DNA of 64,000 nt, from assembly GCA_009193035.1 (NCBI GenBank), contig SWDT01000092.1:1-64000 (forward strand). Reading direction: 5' to 3'. Source of the DNA: Halicephalobus mephisto (taxonomy: Eukaryota; Nematoda; Chromadorea; Rhabditida; Panagrolaimidae). Below the pieces are notes generated by a model that did no database searches, was not told the DNA's origin, and worked only from the letters and a program-made list of their open reading frames with translations. A program made the translations under genes and the position numbers. Shown piece by piece: positions 33,720 to 44,260 of the stretch; position 1 is the stretch's first letter, and every line of letters begins with the position of its first letter.

Positions 33720-35095
33720 CGTGAAGTAACTTCGACGGCGACAAGTCACAGAGTACTTCACAAAATTTAATATCCTTTGATCTGAACACAAACATGGGTT
33801 TTAAATGTAAACTTTAGTCTATTCTACCTTAAATCTATTAAAAAACATGATATTTGTGATCTTAAATTGCCAGGAACCTAAGACCATGAATTCAAAATAA
33901 AGAAATCTGCGTCAATCCGAATAACAGAAAATATTTCATGTAAAATGAATCCATTGAAAACATAAACGATCTTGTTTACTTTACTAGAAAAATAAAGTTT
34001 AAACATCAACCGAGGAAGTTCACCAAAGTAGATGACGTTCTGAACCCAAAACATGACCAAATTTCATTCTCACCAATTTTTGTCGATGCTATTTCCAGAG
34101 TTCATATTTACTGTCTCGACTCCATGGTTTATTTATCCCGATAGAAACAAATACTGTCAAGTTGTTCCACGTAAAAACTAGTCGGGTTTAAGTCTAATTT
34201 AACTCATCAATTCTAAAAATAGAAAAAGGATTTTTTCAAAAAGGCATCAAAATGTCGGCGAAGGGAATTCCAAAGTTATCCTGTACTTTTCTCCTTGTTA
34301 CCTGCCATCCTTGAATTTCACTCTCCAGAAAATGTTTACCTAAGACACTTGATGACAAAAAATAGGACTTCCAAAACTGTTACTACTCAATTTACTATTT
34401 TTTATTCTAAAATTGTACTTTCGAGCTCACACTAACTCAAATTTCAGCAATTTTCATGAAGATGTGGATAATACCATACGATATAATTTGTAATTTTGAA
34501 GTAGCAATTTTTGCATACATCACAGTTCATCAATAAGCAAGTACTGTTTCTAACATCTCGTCAACGGGATCTATAATTTTAGCTTTAAACAATTTTTTAT
34601 ATCTTCTGCTTGTCAAACAAATTACATATTACAAAATTTGAAAATCTTTCCATAAAAATTGGGTATTCTTTAATGTAATTTCAAAGAAAAAAGTTGTGGA
34701 TAATTCAAATATTAATAGTTTTAGTGTTTTTGGAAATGTACAATGTTTTCTTATTAATACATTATAAAGAAAGTTACGACCAATGGTTTTAAAATTACGA
34801 ATTGTTCTATAGTGTCATCTTGGAAAATAAAAATTGCACGATTTTTGCATTATTATGAATTTTTCATAATGTCAGACATCTTGTTGTGCAAATCTCTTCT
34901 CGTTAGATAGACATCAGTCTTTTTATTTTACGTAAATCTTTTATGATATCCTTTTCATTTTTCTAATCGATTATGATGAACTCAAGTTGATAATCATCAT
35001 TTCTTTAATTCTTCTTTTTATTTCAAAAATGCTCTTATTTGAGAGTATTTTATAAAATTTGTATTCAAAAAAGCTTTTTTATTAACTCTCTCGAG
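33720..35095. other. AT-rich intergenic stretch, no gene seen
   Basis: Divergent upstream regions of the PPxY gene (-) and the glycosyltransferase (+). Many stop codons in all frames; no repeats beyond AT-rich runs. Confidence 0.5.
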
Positions 35096-36245
35096 ATGGT
35101 GAGATCATTAAATTTAGTGATTCTTATTGTAACTTTTATTTTATTTATTACTCTGTATTGGCATTCAAGTCAAATTATTCAAAAGAATAAGGAAATAAAG
35201 ATTTTTAAGCCCTTTACGAAAAGTTTGTAATCCCTCTAATTACTCAACTAAGAAACCCGTTTCAGTTAATGATTCTTATACTGTAAATCCCGATTTATTG
35301 AATCCATTAAATATGAGCTTGCCGACGTGCTCGAGTTCTCAGAAACTTCTAGTGACGGTAATCTCAACTCCTTCTGAAATCTACAGGAGAAAGGCCATTC
35401 GGAGAATCTGGGGGCATCCTAGTAGATATAATAGTAGTTTTTCCACTCTCGTCTTCATAATCGGGAGAACTGAAGATCCAGATGTACTACAAGAAGCACG
35501 AGAGTACAATGACTTAGTTATCACTGATATTAACGAAAATTACTACAATCTATCTTTAAAGACATATGCAGGACTGCGATATGCTCAAGAACACTGTCCG
35601 GGCGTAGAATGTATTATAAAAAGCGACAGTGACAACGTTCTTCACCTTAGAGATCTTGAAGACTTCTGCAGGAACCACATGAGTTAGTTACGTAAGGTTT
35701 CAAAAAACTCACGTAATGTTTTTACAGATTCTGGCGGATTGGATTTCGTCGCTGGCCACTGCATAGTTGGCAGGATTGTAAAACGGAATCGCCTTAACAA
35801 GTGGTTTGTTCCGTTTTTTGTTTATCCAGAATTCCTGTATCCACAATATTGCTCAACTGGGGCGTATTTTTTTGTTGGGAAATCAGCTTGGCAACGCATT
35901 CTCGAAAAAGCTCTAGTCAGTAGATTATTCTCTTCCTCCAACTTCCGACATCTCTCCGAGGACGTTCTCTTCGCAGGTCTCTTCCCTGGAAGAGCCAGTA
36001 TTCCGAGAATAAACATCTGGGGTTTTTCCTTTGTTTCGACACCCGACATTGAATGTGTGCATGGTGTTACAAGGACCTACAGTATTCATTTGAACGATAT
36101 CAAGCAGTCTGGAGATGAGTACAATCACATTGAATGGAATTTCGCTCGTATGGTGCTCAATGCTCGGAAAGAATGTACTCTTGATGAAACCGATGTTCCT
36201 GGAAATACACGAATTCGAAACTTTCATTTAAAAGCTTGGAAATAA
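35096..36245 (+). CDS. GT31 beta-1,3-glycosyltransferase (Golgi)
   Basis: Exons 35096-35222, 35266-35682 and 35728-36245 join to 353 residues. Type II topology: a short N-terminus, one membrane helix (LVILIVTFILFITLYW), a lysine-rich stem, then the catalytic domain. Family motifs: RKAIRRIWG, the segment ending ENYYNLSLKT, the metal-binding DxD as KSDSDN (DSD where DDD is usual), YCSTGAYFFVG, and LSEDVLFAGLF. GT31 enzymes transfer galactose or N-acetylglucosamine in beta-1,3 linkage to glycolipid or glycoprotein acceptors. Five or more cysteines are placed as in a lumenal domain. The acceptor cannot be told. The first donor is aaaa/gtttgt; the slightly later gtaatcc would break the frame. Confidence 0.88.
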
Positions 36246-36608
36246 AAATAAAAGAATTCTAAGTTGATAGAAAGGCATATCGAACTTACGCATTTGTATT
36301 TTTGCTTTACTATATTAGTCTAATTATGTGTAAATCAGCCATCAGATGATAAAAGCTTTAAAATAATTGAAATTAAATTACTATTCGAATTTCCAAAAAA
36401 GGACTCGTAATAAGTTCTGTTATTCAATTGTCCAAACAAGTTGTCCATTGCTTATGACAGAAGTGATGTTTTATTTAGCAAATCCTTTGATTTTTTTCTG
36501 AGAATACGTTTGAGACCGCAATTGTTGCACATACTGTCTAATTTATTCTTTAATTATGAACCCAATGATTCTTTATTACAGTAGCATCTGACGTTCTCCT
36601 TGCTCAAT

Positions 36609-37494
36609 ATGGTCCACTTTAACGTTACAGAATCAGTCAGTGTGAAGAAAGAAACTTATTCCTGACAACGAGACCAAAAACTTCTCGTATAGATGCCGTG
36701 ACTTGAGTTTTTAAAAATAAATCTTTATTAGTCGTTCTCTGCATTTTAATATTCGACGGCTATTGTTTTCTCTGCTAGGTTTACGTGCGGTTGACTTTTT
36801 GAAGTTTAATTCAGCTTTAAATATAAAATTAAATGGGTTTATATTATTAAATAAATCTGGGATTGACGTACTGGTCTGATTTTGACACTTGTTTTTCAGA
36901 ACAACAAATAGAGTTCATAGATACCCGTCCAATGGTCTATATTTTGTCTTTCATTAAGCACAAATTTCAAGATGTCATGTATCTAGACCATTCCACTTGT
37001 CCTGATTGCTTTACTTCCACAGGACAACTCAACTATCCAGCGTTAATCCAGGCAATTATGGTTCATGTTTTCTTTTACATGGGTAACTTGATACATTATT
37101 AGCTTCAAGTACTTTTCACTTGCAGGACTCTTCGGGACCTTTATCCACATCTCTGCTGTGATTTACATCCTGAATCACTCAATCGGGAAACTAACTATTA
37201 CTTACTGTCTTTTTGCTTGTGGTGCTGTAAGTTCCTTACTTCTTATATTCCGCTAAGTCATTATTTTAGTTCTTTTTTGCAATTAATTGTTACCTTCTCG
37301 GTGGGGTCATGACATCATTGTACCCTAAACCACCTCCAAATCTCAATTACTATGTTCTTGCCGCAACTTTGGGAACAGTCGACATCATTGTCCAAGTTTT
37401 TTGGCTGATTTGCATGACGATAATGATGCGGAAAGCTGTTAAAGTTCATAACAATTATATCAATCACATCAAGAAAAAATATATAATCATTTAA
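36609..37494 (+). CDS. Unrecognised multi-pass membrane protein
   Basis: Exons 36900-37082, 37126-37226 and 37270-37494 are joined in frame by good splice sites and end with TAA at 37494. At least three hydrophobic segments are seen (around IQAIMVHVFFYMGLFGTFIH, ITYCLFACGAFFFAINCYLL and VDIIVQVFWLICMTIMM) and a basic tail. A CPDC pair lies before the first helix. The 5' end is inferred: the ATG at 36609 (MVHFNVTESV) with a gtgtga donor at 36640 gives the right phase but the donor is poor. The pattern of an amphipathic N-terminal part and three to four helices is not one I can name. Confidence 0.5.
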
Positions 37495-38555
37495 ATTAAT
37501 TTATTTTTGTCTTAATTCTTGATTGAAAAATTTCGATTGATCAAAGTCGGTCAGAACATTTGTACCTCCGATAAAACGACCACAATTACGTCATTTTTTG
37601 CATTAAGAAATCAAAAAATTCCGTCATTGTCCGAAATGTGATGAAATTCCTCACCTCGCGCAAATTCAGGATGGTGCATTTTGCATTTGTTCTTATTTTC
37701 GAAATCTTATGAACCTTTTGCTTGCCAAGTATTTACACAGTGACTTTCCACTATAACAGAAATCAAAGTTTTGAGCTAAACCTTCTAGTTAGATATTTCC
37801 TCCTTTCTTAAAACTCCGTATTTCAACAGGTTTTTGTAATCTTAAGAACAGATTGGGTGAGGAATGGTTGAATTTTTTAAAATATTCACGCAATAGACGT
37901 TTTTGATCCTACTTGAGAATCTCTTAAGGGTGAGCAGTATCGCGTCCAATGTGGGTCCATTCTTTGCAAAGCCCGACTTCTTAAGTCCTACCCATGAACT
38001 TGCTTAAGTGATCCTTGTTCGTGATGAATCATCATTTGCACCTACATCAGTTTTCTTATAAAAGCGATTGTGGATCAACTTTTTGCTTTTGTGATAACTT
38101 CGTCATATCTACGGATCGAGTGTTTTTGCTTTTGTTAAAACATTTTGATTTCAAAGTCTCATTGACGTTGTTTGCTGATCTCCCAAGAATGCTAATTGTA
38201 AATCGTCAACGAACAAATAAAAAGGTAGGTGCAATCCAAAAATGGGCGGAATAGGTCAAAATTGAATTTTTAAATAGCCTCATTCTCTTACGAAAACCTT
38301 CCCAGTCAGCCCACCCGCGCAGATATCTGTATATATTCAACTTTTGTTTGAATTACGTCAGTTTTTAAGCCTGATTTGTCCTCGTAATATAATAGGTTTG
38401 CTCACAAATTATTCTTCTGATTCATCCTTCAAATATCTTTCTTATTACCAAGTTTACTTGTGTTCCGGATGTCATTCTGTAATTCACCCCCAAGAAAATT
38501 AGAAATAACTTTAAAAATGTATTTTAAATTATTCCTCAACTTTGGGCACTTGGTG
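37495..38555. other. Intergenic stretch before the Ig-EGF pair, no gene seen
   Basis: AT-rich, no frame over 80 codons with support. The end of this stretch leads into a TATA box at 38556. Confidence 0.5.
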
Positions 38556-38562
38556 TATAAAA
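38556..38562 (+). promoter_or_regulatory. TATA box of first Ig-EGF gene
   Basis: TATAAAA at 38556 sits about 30 bases before a pyrimidine/A start-like region and upstream of a short leader with a gtaatc donor near 38654 and a ttttttag acceptor at 38701, which precedes the ATG at 38726. Assignment is inferred. Confidence 0.35.
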
Positions 38563-38725
38563 ACTCCTTTCGCGTTGTATTGAGTTGTTTTCAATCAAAC
38601 AACATCACCGAGTTCTTAGCTTATCTTTTATTGATTGCAATTGTTCGTCTTGTAATCTATATTTGCTCAGGAAATTTATTCTGAATTATTTTATTTTTTA
38701 GTATCGACTCAGTCGTAGATCGAAA

Positions 38726-40050
38726 ATGTCTGTAGCAATACCGATCTATGAGATGGCCCTCAAGTCTAATGAGGACCTCATAACTCCTCCACAAGTCATC
38801 CGAATATCGGAAAACGAGACCGTTGACATAAAATGTGGGATTTACGATTCTGGATTTGAGCCAGATTCATTATCTCTGCTAGAAAATGATAAAGCTGTGA
38901 AGAATGATCGCAATGCGAACTCAATTACTCATCGCATCAAAGGCTCCAAGCGCGAGATTAATTTTGCTTGCTCTGCAAAGAGAATCAATGGAAACTATCA
39001 AACCAGAAAGATGAAAGTCGCTCCTCGACTCTCAAGAGAGTTGCGTGATGATGAACTACCGTGCTCTGTTAACACATGCTTCAACAATGGACTTTGTGTC
39101 TATCAAAAAGATTTGGAAAGTGCCCAATACTGCATGTAAGATTTATACTTTTCTCGTTCGTCGAAATCCACAATCTTTTCAGATGTACTAACGGCTTCGA
39201 CGGCCAGCAGTGTCAGTGGACCAATCATGTTGACAGAACACCAGCTGGAGCAAATCCTAATTATCTCTATGGTTCAGTGGGGATTCTGTTAATTGTTGCG
39301 ATCATCTTTGCAGTGCTATACAGTAGAGAAAAGTGGGTTTTCCTTCCTCCAATCTTTGCCTTACTATAATTTAATCGTTTTCCCTTTTTTAACACAGAAG
39401 ATTTATTATTCATTTTTAGCGGTTTTAGGGTCAAACGTGAAAAGACCAAGAAGAAACTTTTGACTAAACAAAATTCCTTCCATCCTCCAAACGACGGAGA
39501 TTCTCTTCAACATTATGAAGTCTGTGATGGACGAGAAGTAAGTTTTGTTCACTAAATCTTCGTTTCTGTGGCGAGCTTTAACGACGCTTACGTTTTGCTC
39601 CAGGATTTGATAGGCAAAGTTCTCTTAATAGTAGATTTATCTCACAACAAATATGTTTCCGAAAATAGTACGAAATAGAAAAACAATCCTAATCACGCAC
39701 CTTTTGAGAGTTTACGTAATTCTTTAAATTTAGCAGTAATTTCCACTCATATCTGAGGGCGGATAGGATTTCTAAGAATTTTACGGCAAAAGTTTACTTC
39801 ATGTTCATATATTAATCATTACTTTTTACAGGATGCTCTTTACGAAGAAAATAAACAGACATTTGTTCATGTAGTGAATGAATATGATAATGTTCCTTCC
39901 GGTGAGAAGTTGCAATCAAGACCTCTGATAATGAATCAAAAAAGGCAGGACTCCCTAGGAGTAACTGAAGAAGTCGTTGAGGGTCAATTGAGGGGTGAAT
40001 ATTCCAATATTTTAAAACCTCTCCGACCTCCATTAACAATGGAGATTTAG
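38726..40050 (+). CDS. Ig-EGF-transmembrane protein 1 (neuregulin/vein-like)
   Basis: Exons 38726-39135, 39183-39332, 39429-39537 and 39832-40050 give 295 residues. In order: a short N-terminus without a signal peptide, an Ig-like domain (VDIKCGI ... INFACSAK), a single EGF module with all six cysteines (C-SVNT-C-FNNGL-C-...-C-I-C-TNGFDGQQ-C), a short linker, one membrane helix (GSVGILLIVAIIFAVLY) and a basic, tyrosine-containing cytoplasmic tail. One EGF domain right next to the membrane after an Ig domain is the layout of neuregulin-type EGF-receptor ligands; nematode LIN-3 has EGF and membrane parts but no Ig domain that I know of. Lack of a leader also fits type I neuregulin. It could instead be an adhesion protein. 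The gene is followed in tandem by a paralogue 617 bases away. Confidence 0.75.
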
Positions 40051-40666
40051 TTGCCCACATGGACTGAAATTCACGCCGATTCAGCAAAGAAGAAATAAAA
40101 GTCACTGCATAATTGAATGTTTATTTACTTTTCTGACGACAGCATCACTAAGCCTGCAAGTGGATTCATATTTGACGTTACGGATCTCGTTGTTTTGATT
40201 TGGTAATTGCTAAGCAATATGTTATAAGTAAAGAGATATAAATCGATTTCATTCGTTTCCTTTCGATAATTGCTGAAATAATCTGATTAAAGCAATCTTA
40301 AATTTTAACTAAGACAATGACAGCCAATCCCTAACTCAAAGTTTGCATTTCCGCTGCTTCGTCTACGTGGCTCTTCAAAAATCCATCGATCGGAAAGCAA
40401 ATTAACCCTGATCTGCTCTAAAATACTGTCTATCTTCAATATATCGGAATTTCTGGAATTTTAGATACTATTTGGCTATTAGTTCTATTAATCATTGGTA
40501 AATAAATATTTTGACTCAGAGTTACACCCTTTCAGGGGGAGGCTGTCTCATTCTTCTGTTGTCTTATCGGTGAATAAACAGGTCGTCGCTATCCTTTTCG
40601 TTTTTGCTATCCAAGAAACATCTCAAACTTTCGAAAATCTATTGATTCTTCCTATAACGTTGTGCA

Positions 40667-41701
40667 ATGATTACACGAGTCTACGGCATGTTTCTTGGTT
40701 TTGTTGTATTCAGTTGTTGGATTTCTATTTCGTCAACGAAGGAAGTAAGTTGGTCAATAGACCTTCATGCGAGTAAGTGGCAAAATCGGGTCTTTATCAT
40801 TGTTTATTGATTGAGTCTCTTTTAGTCGAGGAGGAAGAGCCTTTTCCTCCTCTATTCTTAGATGATTCTACGAAATTGACTATCAATTGTAACCAAAACT
40901 GGGTTACAGAAGTCGAGGATATTAGAATTTTCGAACAAGACATTAACGGAAGTAACATTGACCATGAGTTTGTTTTAGCTCTTCTAATATTAAAATTAAT
41001 ACAACAGTTTTAGTCAAGAATATAAACAGACATTCAATGCAATTCATCACAATGGTAATGTTATTATTTGTGTCGCCAAGAGTAAAGAAACCGGAGAATC
41101 AATGTATGGTAAAGTTCGACTGTTGACAACCCCGAATAAAGTCTATTATGCCAAGTGGAGAAATTGCGACATCAACTACTGTCATAACCGAGGCCAGTGT
41201 TACAGAGACCCCGAGGACCTCACTTCCCCGAAATTCTGTGTGTAAGTTTATTTTAGTTAAAAGGAGCTATGGAGCCGTTGATGGTCTTGCAGTTGTGCTC
41301 AACGATTCATCGGAGAGCAATGCCAAGAAATAGGAGGTAGTAGTCGTCAACATATTCACCTACAAGTACCGAACGTTACAGAGGGTGTCAGCAAACTCGT
41401 TTTCGCTATCGTCATTCTCGTCATTAGCGGCTTTGCTTTGGCCTTATTGATATGCGCCGTTTATTACCGCAATAAACATCAAAAAGAAAAGTAAGTATTC
41501 AAAATTTGATGAAATTCTTTGTCGTATTTACAATAATATGAATCATTTAGAAAACTCAGAACAAACCATATTTGCCACATGTGCAATTTGGCGAGGTGCG
41601 AAAATCGTACCGATGATCACACGCAAACATCTGGAGGAGTGGTTAACTCTCATGAAAGAAACCAAGATTACTCAAGATTGAGTCAGAACGACCAATTGTG
41701 A
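40667..41701 (+). CDS. Ig-EGF-transmembrane protein 2 (neuregulin/vein-like)
   Basis: Starts at ATG 40667 with a signal peptide (MITRVYGMFLGFVVFSCWIS); the exon ends at 40744. Next comes an Ig-like segment (LTINCNQNW ... VIICVAKS), an EGF module C-DINY-C-HNRGQ-C-YRDPEDLTSPKF-C-V-C-AQRFIGEQ-C split by an intron between 41240 and 41294, a membrane helix (LVFAIVILVISGFALALLI), and a tail with another Cys cluster (CHMCNLARC). The stop is TGA at 41699. The intron in the EGF module falls before the fifth cysteine exactly as in gene 1, which supports tandem duplication. Unlike gene 1 it has a leader. Its stop is 41 bases from the stop of the opposite-strand PAN gene. Confidence 0.75.
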
Positions 41702-41742
41702 AATCATTAGTTAATGTTATTTTTCTGATCTCTAAATAATAA

Positions 41743-43029
41743 TTAACATTTACAATCGATAGTGATGGAATTTGCAAAATCATGGAGAAGATCGGGTTCT
41801 GTATTGACATTAGTGGGGAAAAGAGAGCAATTGGTTCCTTGCATCGACACTGCCTGAAATTTCCTCCATTATTTTTGCGATTATCTTACTCCCTACCCTG
41901 CAGATTGGGTGTTCAAAGCAAGCACTAACGCATTCAGCCAATGTTTCAAAGTTATTAAAAGTATGAAGAACTGAATCATGAATTTTCTTCCCGACAATTA
42001 CCCTAAAATGCTTTTCTTCCGCACATCTGACATTCTTATCAAGACAGAATTTTTCGGCAACTACTGAATATTCCTTCGACTCTACTCTAGTGAAAAGTCC
42101 TGCTTCTTTGGCAGTATCGTCGTGAAGCTGACATTCTTCTGTCCTCGCATTATACGATATTAATGTACAAAATGCAGGATCGCCGCGAGCATTCTATAAT
42201 CCCTGTAATAATAATTCTTCTTGATAAATAAAGCTTACAATGTTTTGAACGCAGTAATTTAAGCACCCAAATCTATCAACTCCATTGATTTGCCCGATGG
42301 GAGTCGTTGGAGTCAACGCAAAGTCTTTCAAGACCAAGTAGGCCATTTTCTGTCTTCGTAAGCATCCAGTTCTTGGTTCATTCGGGTAGAGATAGTAAGA
42401 TTTGTGAGATCCATGAGGGGCAAAGTGATCGTGAGGTAATATATCATGAACGACTTGTCTTAACGGAGCCACTTGTTGAGGAAGACCTAAGGCTCTGGGT
42501 TTGCCGTTTCTTCTCTGAGGATAACCTCGAACTGGAGCTGAAGTAGTTTTACTATTTTAATTGAATTTCTATTGTATAAACAAACAATGTCTGTCTTGAC
42601 AAATCCCACTGAAGCTTGTTCTGTTGTAGTAGTCGTGTCCATTAGCGAAAACCACTTTTGCCCCGTTGAAAGTCCCATCATGGGCATAAAGCTGGCAAGT
42701 TGAGAAGTGTCTATGGTACACAACTGAGGCACATCCATCCTGAGAGTAAATGACGTCATCTACGTTTTCCAGAAAACTATTAAAATATATAACTTACTCC
42801 TGTTTTTCCTGCATTAACAACGCAATATGTGAGGCAATCGAAGGGGCTTACATTCCAAAGTTCCGCAATTGGAGCTGCATTAGAAACACCACGATGATAT
42901 GTAGGCAAGAAGCACTGCGTTGCTGAAAAACACGTCAAGAACTCGAATGCATTTTGAATTCTTACCGAAAGTCGAAGCTTTTACAAATTTCGTTTCCAGT
43001 ATAAAAAAGAAGAATGCAACTAGGAGCAT
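41743..43029 (-). CDS. Secreted protein with PAN/apple domains
   Basis: The ATG at 43029 opens a signal peptide (MLLVAFFFFILETKFVKA). Spliced exons then encode up to three PAN/apple-type modules: one with SPFDCLTYCVVNAG, DGCASVVYHRHFSTCQLY and a final CQD; a second with GCLRRQKMAYLVL, RFGCLNYCVQN, EECQLHDDTA and KFCL; and a partial third with TLAECVSACFEHPICR. The end is CKC and a TAA at 41743. PAN modules mediate protein or carbohydrate binding; nematode proteins with them work in apical matrix and dendrite anchoring. No membrane helix or ZP domain is seen, so it is probably secreted. Introns are 40-50 bases. Confidence 0.75.
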
Positions 43030-43351
43030 TTTTGAAAGAAAACAATGACACCTGATTTCTTGATCGATCCGATTCTTCCGGAGATGTCCTAGATTACGCC
43101 CCGAGCAGGGTCATGATCGTTCGCCCTTCCACATAACGTGTTTCAATCCAGAAATGATGGATCTAACAAATACTTTTTATTGACTCTATTCCACTTAAAT
43201 ACGAAACGACAACATTATCAGTGATTGGGTAAATCGCGAAATTTCAAAAACAAAAACGTCCGAAATCGACAGCAACTGGACTTTATTTTTGGAATTGAAT
43301 GCTAAAGAGCAAATACAAGTGTACGGTAATCAGACTTAATTGAACTGGGTC

Positions 43352-43646
43352 TTAACCAAGACGAAGAGGTGCCCTTTTGCCTAGCCGAAGATAGGCACGT
43401 TTTCCGAGACGCATATAGGCGCGTTTTCCAAGTCTCATGTAAGCTCTTTTATCCAGAACTGGTTGTTCATCGAGACTTTGAAGATCAATAAAATCATCAT
43501 ATAGAGTTGGATCTGAAAAATAACCATATATAAGTCTTAGTTGAAGAATTACCTTGATCTTGGATGACTCTACCAAAAGCGCTCGGTACGGTAGTCGCAG
43601 TGAGAAGAACAATGAAGAAGAACCCTAGCAGTTTCTGCAAAATCAT
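43352..43646 (-). CDS. RLamide neuropeptide precursor (FLP-6-like)
   Basis: Exons 43646-43553 and 43512-43352 join to 84 residues. A strong signal peptide (hydrophobic FFFIVLLTATTV, cleavage near SAFG) is followed by an acidic spacer and then KR AYMRLG KR AYMRLG KR AYLRLG KR APLRLG stop. Processing at KR and amidation at Gly would give two AYMRLamides, one AYLRLamide and one APLRLamide, acting through G-protein-coupled receptors. The closest pattern I know is nematode FLP-6 (KSAYMRFamide), but Phe is replaced by Leu in every copy, as in mollusc myomodulins (MLRLamide). A tttcag acceptor 26 bases before the ATG shows a spliced leader or 5' exon. Confidence 0.88.
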
Positions 43647-43825
43647 TTCGTCCACGAAATTGCCTGAAAACGGAACATTAAAAGTCAAGACATAGCATCA
43701 CAGGAAATCCCAAAATCCAGTCCGAGTTCGAATCCGAGTTCATCGTAATTAGAACCGTATTGGAACAAGTACAAAATAAGAAGAGAAAACTTCGTTCATA
43801 AACATGCTACAGCATTCTTGGAAGA

Positions 43826-43833
43826 TATTTATA
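43826..43833 (-). promoter_or_regulatory. TATA box of neuropeptide gene
   Basis: On the minus strand TATAAATA lies about 180 bases before the neuropeptide start; a 5' exon and a short intron ending at the tttcag before 43671 would fit between. Inferred from position. Confidence 0.35.
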
Positions 43834-44260
43834 AGCCCTAGAATTGTGGGGCCTAGACTCTCATGCATTTCAAAATAATTTAACGTTGGAGGAGCTCGCT
43901 GGTCGATTTCACAAAGGTCAATTTTTCCAGAAAAAATATGTCTTTCAAATAATCGACTTGAAACAATATTTCACAAAACAATTTACGAATGGCAACTATA
44001 ATCAAAAATACTTCTTCAAAAGTTCATAGAAAAAACAAAACGGGAAACTCATAAAGGGGTAATGATAGTCATTAGAAGTGTGGAAGTTGGGTCTCGCTGT
44101 TATTAAAGCTGACTTACGAAAAGCAGTTGATTATGTTAAAAAAAGACAAATGGTTCTTACGCACTCCGAAGTTGACCTCTGAGAAGTCCAGTTAGCAGTG
44201 CACTCTAGTAAATAATCATAAGTCATATTTGTAAGGTCCTATAGGGTTTCGAATAGTTTA

